In this document: in pieces, positions 11,386-23,400 of the stretch
How positions within the stretch are numbered: position 1 is the stretch's first letter
How the letters are laid out: the number at the start of each line of letters is the position of its first letter
DNA from: Cladobotryum mycophilum
Lineage: Eukaryota > Ascomycota > Sordariomycetes > Hypocreales > Hypocreaceae
NCBI GenBank assembly: GCA_036429605.1
Contig: JAVFKD010000002.1
Coordinates: 2,232,001-2,296,000 of the forward strand
Length of the DNA stretch: 64,000 nucleotides
Direction: 5' to 3'
Position numbers and translations under genes: made by a program
The notes under the pieces: generated by a model
What the model saw: the letters and a program-made list of their open reading frames with translations, nothing else
Databases searched by the model: none
What the model was told of the DNA's origin: nothing

Positions 11386-14300
11386 TACCTGATAGGATCA
11401 ACTCTCTCGGGCATGGTACTGGTAGCAGGAGGAAGAGTGGAAAAAGAACCAGCACTTGATGTATTTATTAGTATAGTATACTCATATATGCTCATATATA
11501 CTCCTAGCTAATCCACTATTGTATTTTGTGCCAAAGCGTACAAAGCCCGAAAATTTACTATATTCCGTCGTGCGCTTGTTTGGACAAGCCAATGCTTTGT
11601 GATACCCTCTGAAACTCTGGACTCGTTTAGCATTGGGCATTAAAAGATAGTTATTTAAATTATAATAGACGTATTGTAAAAAAGGAGATCAGGCTCTAGC
11701 AGTTTAACACATTCTTTCATTTTATGCTGCTCACCTATGCAACTTGCGATATGGTTAGAAAACTGCATTATTACGTTTAATTGGAATGCATGGTAGGCAA
11801 ACAGTAACTAGTCTCTCTCGAAAAAGAAAAAAATGATTGACATACTCTGTACAAACTCAGCCTCCATTTCGTCATAGACAAATTCCGTGTCACACTTTTC
11901 TTCATTGAACATGTCATAATATCCGATCGGTTTACCAGAAGCGGAAGTCGCTGAATCCCGTCCTCGGGCTTTTTGTAACACCGTAGACCAACAGCAACAA
12001 TGATTGGAGGTGCTCTGGTTGCCATTTAACCGGAACGCCCACCCGTATCCTGAGCGATACGAAAAAGATCAGCACGAAGGAACAAGTAAGTGGAGAAAAG
12101 ATGAGGTATGCTTCAACAGCTATCCATTTATGACGGTATAATGAAGACACACTTGTGCAACTCTCGGATGTATATTTAAAAAATCAGGTTTTCTCTGCTA
12201 GTTAGAGCCATGTTACGTAGAGTCAGCTGAGCATGTTGGACTGGGTCCAGACTCCAACTCAGCCGGGGGATGTAGTCAACTGTAATAACATCATCGCAGC
12301 TCACACGTCAACATTTGGACTTACTTCAGTCGCCGACGTTATTTATAATTTTTTGCATAAACTGATTCCACTCTTAGGAACATATTTGTCTGGCCAAATT
12401 GAGTGTTGTCTAGAATGATACAATTATAGGACAGTGCATTTGAACCGAGGGAGTCCTGGCGTTGTATTTGTTAATCTTTGGGGAGGGCTAGTGAACAAGC
12501 TTTGTATATACTATATCGCATCTAGTACGTTATGCAAAATGGTATTATAGTCGACATGAAATGTGTGCAGTTGTCTATAAGCAATGAGCTTAATGTAATG
12601 TTCCGGGCGTCTCCTTAACAAGGATAACCTAAATAAATCATGGTATTAATGTTAGCAGTAAATCAGGGTAAGCTAGGTAATGAGTTTAAATATTACAGGT
12701 CTGTATCAGGTACTAATAGTAAATAGTGATATTAATGATTGATTATTTATTTATCCAGATACTAATAATTATAGGTTATATATAAACAAAATATACAGTG
12801 ATTGTTGTGTAAAACAAGTAACTATTCAAGGATCATGAACGCTAGTTCAGTGCTTAGGTGATTATTCTTCTGATTGGTCGGATTATTTAAGCTTTTCTCG
12901 GAATAATCCCAGCCGGTAGACCACACTGGTAACACTTAAAAGTGGGTCATACCTGTTATCTGTCCCAACAGGGGCAGGTCATTACACTTAAGAAACTGAC
13001 ATCTTAACCGACGGATACCCTGCTATAGTAACTTAATCTACTTGCTGTTTCTTTTCCTCCTTCTTTAACTCGGCGGCCCATGTCTGTCTTACTTCCATGT
13101 CAAATGACCAATGCAGTCTGTCTTGGGTCGAAGCTTTATGTCGCTCACTGCCCCCCGCCGCACCGAGGTCCCATCATGGAGCTGGATTGGGTGAGAGGGG
13201 CAGGTGGATTTCAACGGCGATGATGAGCACAGGCCAGAAGAGGATTTAAGCAATGATGACTACGGCGATGATAATGGCTCATATCGATAATCTTCATGGC
13301 AATCTCGAGTTTGGAATGGCCCAGGAACATCAATCAAATTCGGTCCGCTAACATGGCTCTTCACTCTGACAACGGCAAACGCCCCCTTTTACACAAACGT
13401 GTCAACCCCCCCCAGCAAGAGGTGGCTGCTGACCCATCAGGGGGTTCCCTCTCTTGTGCCAGAAAGTATGTATACTTGATGCAACTCTGGGGAGCGATTG
13501 GGAGGTGGATGGCGATTGACGGGCGAAGCTTGTTGAGCTACCTCTATCGGGCGCCACTTCCCTGAGTAAGAAGAACTTATGGTAAGTCATACCAGCCAGG
13601 CAATTTGGTGACGGCGTTGATCTTTGCCGATATCCGACAGTCACAGTCGTCATTCGTCTGGGATTGAAGGGCGCAGCTACAACGCCTACAACGCCTAGAA
13701 CCCTTGTTGATCCGACTTTCACTGCCTGTTATAAAATACAATAAAATAAAATAAAATAAAATAAAATAAAATAAAATAAAATAAAATAAAATAAAATAAA
13801 ATAAAATAAAATAAAATAAAATAAAATAAAATAAAATAAAATAAAATAAAATAAAATAAAATAAAATAAAATAAAATACATCTCCCTTTATTTATATACA
13901 TATTATATTTTCCAGGGGTTTTCAATATCAAATCAAGATGAGCAGTAGCAACTACTTATGCACTGATAATTACAAACAAACCTACTTGTACCTCACTGAG
14001 TCACTATTTCAATCATTCAGGGGGTCCATCCATTGCAGTGGAAAGAGAGATGCGCGCCCAAAAGCGCTAAGCCTTAACGCAACTGCCGATGCTAATTATG
14101 TAATTATGGGTCTCGTTCCAATCGAGGGGCCCTGTCAAACTTTAGTGTTGCGTGACATTGCATATTAGCTAATCTTGTGATTACTCACCGTTCTAATTGA
14201 AAAATTGCAAGCCACAGGCTAGAGTTGCATCCATTCATGCCCGCCTTGCTTGCTGGCCAGGGGGGCCACATCACCAAGTCTTTGTTTTTGTCGGGGCCGG

Positions 14301-15030
14301 AATTTTTTTCCTTTGGTGCCGGGTAGATGCCGTACTTTTGTTGCCTGGTAGATGCGGATGGCAGTTTCTTACATAATCATGAAAGGTAAAACGGGCGGCG
14401 CCTCTTATACAACCTCTTATACGTCCTCTCTATATACCGTCGGATTTCTCGACTGCTCTCGTACCAGCTCGCCCACCGCTAGCTCGATTGAGTAAGGAAT
14501 CCAATCCATACTTGGTCTGGCTCGCTCGCTCGCTCAAACTTGGTTTGGGAAGGAAGGGAAGGGAAAAAAAAAAAAAAAGTCAGACGTTCTGATCGAAGGA
14601 TTCGCGGTTCCCGGCTCGACAAACGATGGCGGTTAGGTTTGCGGTGTGGCGCGCTGGTGTAGTGTGTGTATTGTAGCGTCGTCCCCCAACGGTCAAGTGG
14701 CCTCTTCTTCTTGACCCTTCCAGCATTGGTTTGGCTTCTTGTCCGAAAAAGACAAAGTCGCGACAACAAACAGAGGGCAGCCCGTTTTGCCTGAGTCGGT
14801 GGTGGTTGAAATGAATCTTTTTTGACTTGGGTCGGACTTTCTTACCATTTAAAAGGTTCATGACTTTCCTTTTCTGAAGATTGTTGTTGAGTTATTTGAT
14901 TCCTCATCAAATCTATAATGTTCTGTGCTGGTCCTCCGGCTATCGCGACCAAGGTAGTAGCCATCGCGATCTTAGACGCGCTTTTCGCCACTCTCGTTTA
15001 CTCATCATTCCTTTTGACCATCATCACATC
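11386..15030. other. Long intergenic region
   Basis: About 3.6 kb without a supported gene. About 12530-12800 is AT-rich and may be decayed repeat. 13731-13879 is a pentanucleotide microsatellite. An A15 run lies near 14564-14578. A TATATA at about 14431 may belong to the promoter of the membrane-protein gene, implying a long 5' leader or an untranslated exon. Open frames such as 13296-13565 and 14479-14861 have no homology signal. Confidence 0.5.
13731..13879. repeat. (AAAAT)n pentanucleotide microsatellite
   Basis: About 28 uninterrupted copies of a 5-base unit (ATAAA in this phase), roughly 149 bp, with only the first and last units altered (ATACA). Because 5 is not a multiple of 3, one minus-strand frame reads through it as a FYFIL repeat, which is not a gene. 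Confidence 0.95.
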
Positions 15031-15978
15031 ATGGCGCAATTCCATTCTGCAGCAGCAGCAGTGGAAGCCCGCGATTCCAACCTCACGGTTAGTGGCGGCG
15101 GCATAACCCCAGACTCCATTGTTACCGGGAGTGGCGCCGTCATGGTCGCCACTTTTCTCGCGCTCGCCATGTACAACTTCTTGGAGCTCAACGCAATCAT
15201 CCTCACCACCTTTAAGAAGCGGGCGGGGCTCTACTTCTGGAGCTTCATGGTCGCCACCTGGGGGCTGCCGGTATACTCGCTCGGCTTCTTGATCAAGAAT
15301 TTCCACCTTTCGTCCAATCTCCACGTCCAGGCCGCCTTCATCATCGTCGGTTGGTCGTCCATGGTCACGGGTCAGTCCATGGTCCTCTACTCACGACTGC
15401 ATCTCGTCTTGTATGATGAGACTTGGCTTCGGGCGGTCCTGATCATGATTATTGTCGATGCCATCATCTGCCATACCCCCATCGCCGTCTTCATCGTCGG
15501 CGCCAACTCGTCGAATCCCGGGCCTTGGGTGGCGCCATACTCGGCTTACGAAAAAGTCCAAGTCACCATCTTCTTCCTCCAGGAAATGATTATTTCCGGA
15601 CTCTACATCGCCCAGACGCTAAAGATCCTGCGCATCACCGCCATCACCAGGCGCAAGACCAACCGGCATATACTGCGGCACCTACTCGTGGTTAGCGTCG
15701 TCGTCGCCATACTCGATACCATCATCCTGTCCCTGGAGTATGCGAACCTCTACTATCTGCAAACCACGTTCAAGGCTCTCGTCTACAGCATGAAGCTCAA
15801 GCTCGAGTTCAGCATCCTCAACCGTCTGGTCGACCTCGCGCAGCCCCAGACAGGTCTTGCCTATGTCCCGACGACGGGGCATACTAATGGCCCGGAAGAC
15901 GAGGACGAGTTTAACTTTAATCTGCGGGAAACTGGTCCAGAGCTCAATTTCGGTTCGCTTGATCTACGAGGCATGTGA
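15031..15978 (+). CDS. Seven-helix integral membrane protein, DUF7703-like
   Basis: Single exon of 315 aa from the ATG at 15031 (MAQFHSAAAAVEARDSN). An upstream in-frame leader back to 14881 is open, but it is arginine-rich and unlike the family, so the internal ATG is preferred. About seven hydrophobic helices are visible: AVMVATFLALAMYNFL, FWSFMVATWGLPVYSLGFL, AAFIIVGWSSMVTGQSMVL, AVLIMIIVDAIICHTPIAVF, VTIFFLQEMIISGLYIAQTL, LLVVSVVVAILDTIILSLEY and a final short one. An acidic cytosolic tail (GPEDEDEFNF) follows. The pattern of VGWSSMVTGQSMVLYSRLHLV and KLKLEFSILN(R)LVDLA matches the fungal family catalogued as DUF7703. Its members resemble rhodopsin-like receptors in topology, but the function is unknown. 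The coding GC is higher than in the flanks. The gene looks intact. Confidence 0.8.
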   Translation: MAQFHSAAAAVEARDSNLTVSGGGITPDSIVTGSGAVMVATFLALAMYNFLELNAIILTTFKKRAGLYFWSFMVATWGLPVYSLGFLIKNFHLSSNLHVQAAFIIVGWSSMVTGQSMVLYSRLHLVLYDETWLRAVLIMIIVDAIICHTPIAVFIVGANSSNPGPWVAPYSAYEKVQVTIFFLQEMIISGLYIAQTLKILRITAITRRKTNRHILRHLLVVSVVVAILDTIILSLEYANLYYLQTTFKALVYSMKLKLEFSILNRLVDLAQPQTGLAYVPTTGHTNGPEDEDEFNFNLRETGPELNFGSLDLRGM

Positions 15979-17621
15979 GGCACCGTGAGAGTGACATGGT
16001 GGAACGTGGATCTCGAATGCGTTTCAACATGTGCACATGGATTTCAACAAGACCAAATCATTTTCTCGCACGATCTGATCCGGCCTGTCAGGGTAGACCT
16101 CCGCTTTGGTCGTTACTATGATACTTTCCTCATCTCCGCTTACTTTGCGCTCGCTTATGATGCGTTTGGCGGTGATTCCATATCCCTCAACCGCTTATTA
16201 TACATTGTAACCCCCCGACAATGTGCTCCTCGTTGACGGGGTTGGACTCCATATCAGTCCTGCCGAATGGACTGGTCAAATCGGCGCTTAGACTTTAAGG
16301 GCATGGAGCCGCCTCCCATAAGGTCTAGAGAGAATAGCTGTTTGGAGTCGGGCCATCAGGCGAGGCCTTACTTTCCATCCTATGCTTGAGGCGATGAGGC
16401 GTCTTTTTGAAAGGAGCAATTTGGTAGCGGCTGCGCCAACGGCGATGATGCCGAGGAACTGTGGTGAAGCAACGAGTCAGCGCTAGCAATCGACATACTT
16501 CTCGAAGCGCTGCTTTCTTAACATGCCCTGGATGCCCTGGATGATGCTCGCGTTGATATCTTGCATATCACGGAGCGACAGGACCCAAAGGAGGGGGTGG
16601 TGATGATGGCAGTGACGATGAAGATACAGAATCAAGGAGAACTCGGATGGAAATATTGCACCCGAGAGTAATCTAGGTGTGAAGAGTTTGGGTATAGGCA
16701 AGGAAATGCCAACGATGGCAATGTCGGTCGTGTGACGGGTCAGCGATTGTACAAGTGGGCATGCTCGAGCAGTGACCAACTTGCATCACCATTTAATACT
16801 ACCAGTATCAAGTGCCTGGTTTGTAGCAGCAAGTGTGTAGTGATGTACCGTCAAGGGTAGATTCAACCATTCAATTAATTCACTGGCCAGTTTAGGCAGA
16901 GCATGCCAAGGAGTCTATATCAGGGGGAAAGTTGGAGGGGACGGAGAGGACAGAGGATGCGCAATCTTGCAGAAGCAACTAGCACAGCGCGAGCCCGTTA
17001 CGGGTAAGGCGGTTAACTTAATGGAAGAGATGGGCAGTGTAATTTATATTAATGAGTCTAGTAGTGAATGAGACATGCTTTTGACAATTGGGTTAGTTTG
17101 TTGGGCTCTAGGTTGGTAGCCACAAGGTTACACTCAAGGGTAGATAGTTACCTCATGACATTCATGAATGCGACAAGGATTCATCGTGCCGGAACACACA
17201 GTCTCGAGGTACACCACCATATCATCTATTTGTACTCTCATGATAAATATAATGCTTACTCACAAAAACACCGGTGCTTATGAAATCTCCAAGGTAATCA
17301 TCCAAGACAGATTCGTCGTCTTTCAAGCCTGAGAGATTGCCCCCAAAGGTGGCGAGCTTCAATATATCCAACCCATTTATACCAGCTTCCCTTCTCTTCC
17401 ACCAAGAGCATGATCTGTTTTTCAGTCTTCCTCTCGGTATCGAGCAAGAACAGGGCTATAAATGTCATGCTTGGTTTTCCTTTCCAGTCCCGTTCATGCA
17501 TGAAAATGCTGTCGCTAATCACCGGTCCACCCCCATCGCTCATTTTTAAAAGAGCTTTATGAGTTTCTTGGTTTTTTATCTACATTAGATGCTGCTGGGG
17601 AAATACTTGTACTTGGGTTGC
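15979..17621. other. Intergenic region
   Basis: Short frames (16483-16779 minus, 17068-17283 plus, 17298-17549 both strands) have no domain or codon signal. I see no gene, only the 3' flanks of the membrane-protein gene and the HET pseudogene. Confidence 0.45.
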
Positions 17622-19055
17622 CTAAACATCTATGTGAATGAAATGAGATATAGACCTAGTATCTTCTTTCAACTCTAGCATCTGCCAAAACTCTGACCAA
17701 GGCAAGATTGTACCATTGGTCAACTCGAAACAGACGCGTATGCTCGCATCAGTATTCTTATAATTTGCTGGCACCCAGCTATAACAAACTTTGCAATCCC
17801 ATCCAGTCCAGGACCAGCTAGGAAAACCATGTCGTCTGATCCCCGAGGCAAAGGCGTGAATCCCGTGCCACATCAATCCGAGGATAAACTCAGAAGATGC
17901 CACAGCCGCAGCCGAGCGGCATTCTCCTTCAACCGAGGGATTAGCGTGTTTTTTGAGTTGTGTGATGATTGGTACTCCCCAGAAATGCCTCCACCCCGGT
18001 TCCATTCTCTCGCACACCTGAAGAATTCCGGTGAATGCATTCAGTATCACTATGAATGTCTGGAGATAACTTGACTACCCACCCCTCCCGGTGAAACTTT
18101 TCGAATCCAGGTCTAGGCAGCGTCTCCAAGGCTGCAAATGAACGGTCGATGTCGCAGCACTTGAACCATGCCATGTCGTCTGAAAAATAGAGTCGTCTTC
18201 TGGAGAGCATTTCTTCCTGGAATGTCCATGCTCGTGATGCATGACCAGTGAGTCCGCTGCGGGACTTGATAGCCGTGAAGTCCTGGCTGGGCTGTAAGAT
18301 TATATGGTCTCCGAATTTGGCAAACTTTTGCGATAATCGGGGTGTGGCAGTTATGCCCGGTATTCCATAGTTGGCATTATCGCCCGCCATGGCAATGATG
18401 GTTAGATTAGCATTGTAGTATATCCGATCCATTTGGTGGATTTGGCTCATTTTATGGCTGCTTATTTGGTTAATGCATAATTGGTCGACCCATAGATACG
18501 TATATCCAAGTGTTGCTGCGATAACTTTTGCATCTTGAATAGTTCGCGGAAGTGGTGATGCTTTGGTTGTGCCCCAGACGTAGCTCAAAGCAACATACTT
18601 TGCATCTACCAGCGCTTCTTCGAGCTGTCTTGACGGCACTCAACTGTCATGAGATCACACTCAATTGATAACAATTCCATTCCGAAACCTCCATTTGACC
18701 CTGTTGGCATTTAGACGTTCTTGAAATATATTTCTGGCGTCTCGGTAGTCAAACACTGTAAGATGTTGCAAAAATGACAGCATACGTCCATTACCGCCCT
18801 ATCAACCTCAATCTGAAAGATATTCTTCTTCCATGTCCCCGTGAGACAGTTTCCACTAACATAATCGGAATATTCAGTAAAAAGCTCTCTTTTCTTCAAC
18901 CTCTGCCCAAGGTCCAGGCCTTTGCATCTTTCGCAGAGTATTGTATGTCCATTTTCCAAAGCATCGAGAACATATAGTGCCGCAAAGTATCTCCATTCTT
19001 CCTTTACGTCGGGGCGCCCAGAGGCAGCAATTTCTTGCTTTGAGTCGAACACCAT
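17622..19055 (-). pseudogene. HET-domain (heterokaryon incompatibility) gene, decayed and truncated
   Basis: Parts of one HET gene lie in three frames. The N-terminal part (ATG at 19055 to about 18714) has cysteine-rich landmarks (ILCERCKGLDLG, CCHFCNILQC) of the segment that precedes the HET domain. The HET domain (18639 to about 18060) shows KYVALSYVWGT, YLWVDQLCINQ, QMDRIYYNANLTIIAMAG and RAWTFQEEMLSRR. The continuation in another frame (18050-17622) holds VILNAFTGILQVCERM and GFPSWSWTGWD. An in-frame TGA lies just before PSRQLEE, consistent with one lost base near 18630. A second shift lies near 18060, where only a 19-nt intron could rescue it. The protein stops about 60 residues after the SWSWTGW motif, shorter than full-length HET proteins of this class (600-700 aa). 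An intron between 18640 and 18760 is possible. HET proteins trigger cell death upon hyphal fusion between unlike strains. Confidence 0.7.
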
Positions 19056-20400
19056 GGGGAACGTCTCCGATTGAGTGTCGGCAGCCAACGATGGCCGAGG
19101 CCGTAGCAAAGACCCGTATTGAACTATAGTTGACAGAAATGCTCGACAGAATGAAACTGAAGTAAAGACGGCAGAGAAAGTGGAGGAAGAAAGAGGACCC
19201 AGAGGGGTGATGATGGAGGTGTGTTGTGTTCAATGATGTGGCAGTGCTGAAAGACTGCGAGCTAACGTCTCAGCTTTGATCGCTAGATCTATTTGAGGTC
19301 TCGTGTTCAGCATCCTCGTTTCTCTACAAGTGCTAACAGTGCTAAATCTTTAGTTCGATTGATAATTGTAAATCTGCCTCATAAGATGCCTTTAATCTTC
19401 CTCTTGTAGTATGGAAACAACCGCTCACAGTATTCGACAGTGATGGGTTACTTACCATGGCACTCTTGCACGCAACGCACACCTCTTTCGATGCCTCTCA
19501 ACCTTTGTACATCCCCTTTGGTTAATTTACCGTCAATGCACTCCTCAAGGCTATTTCTCACCAAATTAACTTTTGTGAATGGCTGAATCTGCCAATAAAC
19601 CGATTGGGGAATTCGAGGTGGTCCTTGTGGGTGATGGCGCAGTCGTCAAGGTGAGCAGAGACACTCTCGTTCCCTGACAGAAAAGCCAAATGCTTGACTG
19701 AGCTGGGATGCATAGAAGCAATGCTAAAGCTACAAGAAAACGCTGTATGAATGTAAATATCATAGAGTACGTTTGTGAGGTGACATGTAGATGTAGGTGG
19801 TGAATGTAACGGGGGATACCCACATACCCACCCACGCTTGGGGGCTGATGTCGGCTCTCTCAACTTTCCTATTTCTTATACCTATGTCATCGTAATTTCT
19901 GGTCAATACATACCATGGGGTGAAGGCAAAAGCCATCTTCATTATATGTGTATAAAAGATAACCAGGCCATCACGATGGTTACTATGAGAGCAAAGTGGA
20001 CAAGTTCGAAGAGACACATGCTAAAATGTAAAAGATAAAACAGTGTAGGTGTTGGTCGCAGAGCTCTCGTTCTGGATAACTTTTGTATCTAAGAGTATAG
20101 AATTGTATAGCAATTAGAGATATACTTCCTTAGCTGGGTAGGTAGACTGCGTTCAAATAATAAGTCAAGCATGTGATTGACAATCATAACCTTTTCGATC
20201 AGATGGGTGTGATAGGCCATATAAGATTAGTCTCTGAGAAATAATTATAAATGTATTTTTATTATTAAATATGGGAAGCTTGTAGATATCCATGGGAATC
20301 TTAACGTGAGTGAGTAGGTAAACAGACTCGAAGTAGTCTGCCTCACCGCCTCAATGAATTTTACAATAGGCCTGTAACTTCCCATCTTCCCCCCATGTTG
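19056..20400. other. Intergenic region
   Basis: Upstream region of the HET pseudogene and 3' flank of the NACHT-WD40 gene. 20040-20290 is AT-rich. Frames at 19558-20038 have no recognisable content. Confidence 0.45.
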
Positions 20401-23400
20401 CTATGAGCTTAATTCATTGGGAATTATTCCTTCTCGTTCAGCTTTTCGCATCAAGTTTTTTGAAGCATTTAGACGCAAGAAGGTCCTATATGGGGCGCCC
20501 AAGACATCTTTTACTGTGGAGGCTTGAGGTACAGAAAATGCAATAGTAGTGCCGGCGACGAAGTCGATTCTTTTCCTATAATCGGGAGGCAGGAATATAA
20601 CATCCTCGGTATCCTTCTTAATCCAACCTCCTGTAGCAGATGTGAGATACGAACAGCAGTCAGAGAGAGGGGAAGGAGACAGTGGTATAACGCCACTTGC
20701 AGTGATCAAATGATCATTACAAGAAGATGGTGACATGTTATATACTGGGACATTGACGTTAATAGTATGGATCGTTGCGCCTGTTGCTGCATCCCATACT
20801 CGGACGGTCATATCCTCAGATGCTGAGGCAATAACATTGCCGTCGCGAATAAAATTAATCGCAGTAACGCTCCCCGAGTGGCCTTCGAGGTTGTGAATCC
20901 TCCACCCTGCTGATGCATCCAAGAGTATGATCGTTCCACCGTAAGATCCTACAGCAAAGGCATTGGTGTTAGGAGAAAATCTTAGAGCAGAGATCCCGGT
21001 CGAAATATCTTCAAGCGTATGCAGTACTGCCCCAGTTTCTGCTCTCCAAATTTGAATAACCCCTCGGATGTCTCCACAAACAAGAAGCTCACTGTCAGGA
21101 GAGAATGAAATATGGGGACATCTGATTTGATCTTCTTTGATAGTGTACAGTTCTACTCCTGTTTGTACGTTAAATATATGTATATGAGAATAGTTTGATA
21201 CAGCGGCGATTAGCTTGCTGTTAGGGGAGAATAAAATGGTACAAATATATGAGGAATGCCCCATAAGAAATCTCGTACTATGCATCGCTTTTCTTGATCT
21301 CACATCGGATAACGTTATGGTGTTCAAGAAAGGCGCAGACCATGCGGTGGCAATGATATTGCTGTTAGGTGAGAATTGGATAATGCCAGAACGCAGTTCT
21401 AGGTACCAGCCACGGGGATGCAACACTGCCCCGGACTGTGCGTCCAAGAGCACCCATCCACAAACAGCGGCACTTCTCTCCCATACGGCAGAGGCATCAA
21501 TCTCCCACACGGCAGCGACAACCTTGGTGTCTGGTGAGAATTGAACAGATTTGATATACTCTAATCCTTTGAATTTGTGAACCCACAACCGTGCCCCTGT
21601 TTGTGTGTCCCAAAGCTGGCATTTGTTTTTATAATAGAAGACAGTATGTTTGCCATCTGGCGATACTGAAATATCGCTCTTCCAGTACTGCTGAGCTCGG
21701 ATCATGGAAGATCCAGTCGTTCTAATTGCTGCGTCCCACAACCTAATCATCCGATCAGCCGATCCCGCCGCGATGAATCTTCCATCGTGAGAGAATGCCA
21801 TCGAATACCAGGTCAAATCCGAGCGCCGAAAGGGCTCAATGGGCTGCGAGAATTCGCCGCTCTTCGCACCTGAGGCTACATCCCATAGGTGAATCTTCTC
21901 CCCTATAGCTGCAGCAATAAATTTGCCGTTGGGCGAGAATTTGACAATGACATTCTTCGCAGGCTTTAAGAATAGTAGAAACCCGGTGGCCATATCACGT
22001 TGTTTCACGCGAGTTTCTGCGCTCCATAACTCGATCCTATTTCCCGTTCCGGAAACTATGAACCTGCCATCAGGCGAGAAGTCGACAGATATGGTTTGAT
22101 CTGCTAATTTCCCTCTCAATGTACCAAGACGCACGCCAGACGCCGAGTCCAGTAGCTGAATTTTGTTACCACATCCGTAAGCGACCTCCTTGCCATCAGG
22201 AGAGAACGCTATCCCTCTAATCGGATCAGTCTCTTGTACCACCCATTGTTCAGCACCCATTGACACGTCCCACATGCAGACCTTGCCGTCAAGGCATAGA
22301 GACACCGCGAGTCTACTGTCGGGAGAGAACGCAGCGGTGAGGACAGAACCGGTATGTTGAAGAGCAAGCAATTCTTTGCCTGTTGCGGAATTCCATAGCC
22401 TTATCGTAGCGTCAAGAGATCCCAACAAAACAAGCTTACTGTCAGACGAGAACAGTACTGATCGAATCTGATCAGAATGGCCTAGAGGGATGCGCTGGTT
22501 TGCACCTGTTATGGCATCCCAAATATATACTTGTCCATCATGACATCCGGATGCTATGAGTTTGCCGTTAGGTGAGAAGGCAACTGCAAGAACAACCCCC
22601 GAGTGATGTAGAAATTGCAGATACGGGCTCCAGGTTTCACGGAGATAAGGCGCAGACAAAACCCAATCCGGGATCTGGTTCTCATAAAGCTGCCTTATAA
22701 TGCTTCTTCTAGGGCTAAAGATGAGGGCGGAGCAATATAGCTGCAAAGGAGCTTCCTCGATAATCGAGCTGTGGCTAAGTAAGAATCGCTTTGCATCGTG
22801 AACAATTGCACTAAGAGATGAGGGGACATTATCCACAGATTTTCGAGAGAACGTCGCCGTTATCTTTTCCCACCGTCCAAGAGAGCCCCTTGAAGAGTCA
22901 TTCTCCGACTAAAATATCTAAATTAGTACCATGTGAGAAATCTTACGGCTTATTAGGCAGATTACACTTACCAGTAGCGAATCTAGAAGCCTCACCATAG
23001 CGACCCCCTCTGATAACCGTCCGATGAGAGCGAGCGTTTCGGTCCAGAAGAGAAATCGAGTCTGGAAAAAGTCGAGTATATCAGGCTGCACCGGATCAAC
23101 ATCACTTTGCTTTAGGTGATGTATCCAATAGCTACATGCATATTGAACAACGGCGGGAATATGTCGATCTACATCTGATCTAGAAACATCAACAAGTCGT
23201 ATGCCTGGTCGCTGAAGACTGCAGACATTCTTCCGCTGTAGATGCTCAGACATGATTCTAAGACAGCAGTTATATAAGTAGCAATGAGCCTTTTTTGAAT
23301 TGATAGAAAACATGGTCCTGGTGCATCTGTCTGGATCCAAAAGAAAGTCTCGGAAGGATGGATGAAGGACTTTAATGTGTCTACTGGTTTTCTCCGAGGT

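Noticed and set aside
12640..13050. Possible miniature inverted-repeat element in AT-rich sequence
   Set aside because: The apparent inverted similarity (CAGGGTA versus TACCCTG) is too short and imperfect, and no target duplication was found.
13719..13931. Open frame on the minus strand with FYFIL repeats
   Set aside because: It is only the translation of the AAAAT microsatellite.
14479..14861. Overlapping minus-strand frames upstream of the membrane-protein gene
   Set aside because: Contain a poly-F run from a homopolymer, no homology signal; probably 5' leader of the plus-strand gene.
14881..15030. 50-residue N-terminal extension of the DUF7703-like protein
   Set aside because: Arginine-rich, no family resemblance; the ATG at 15031 gives the normal family start.
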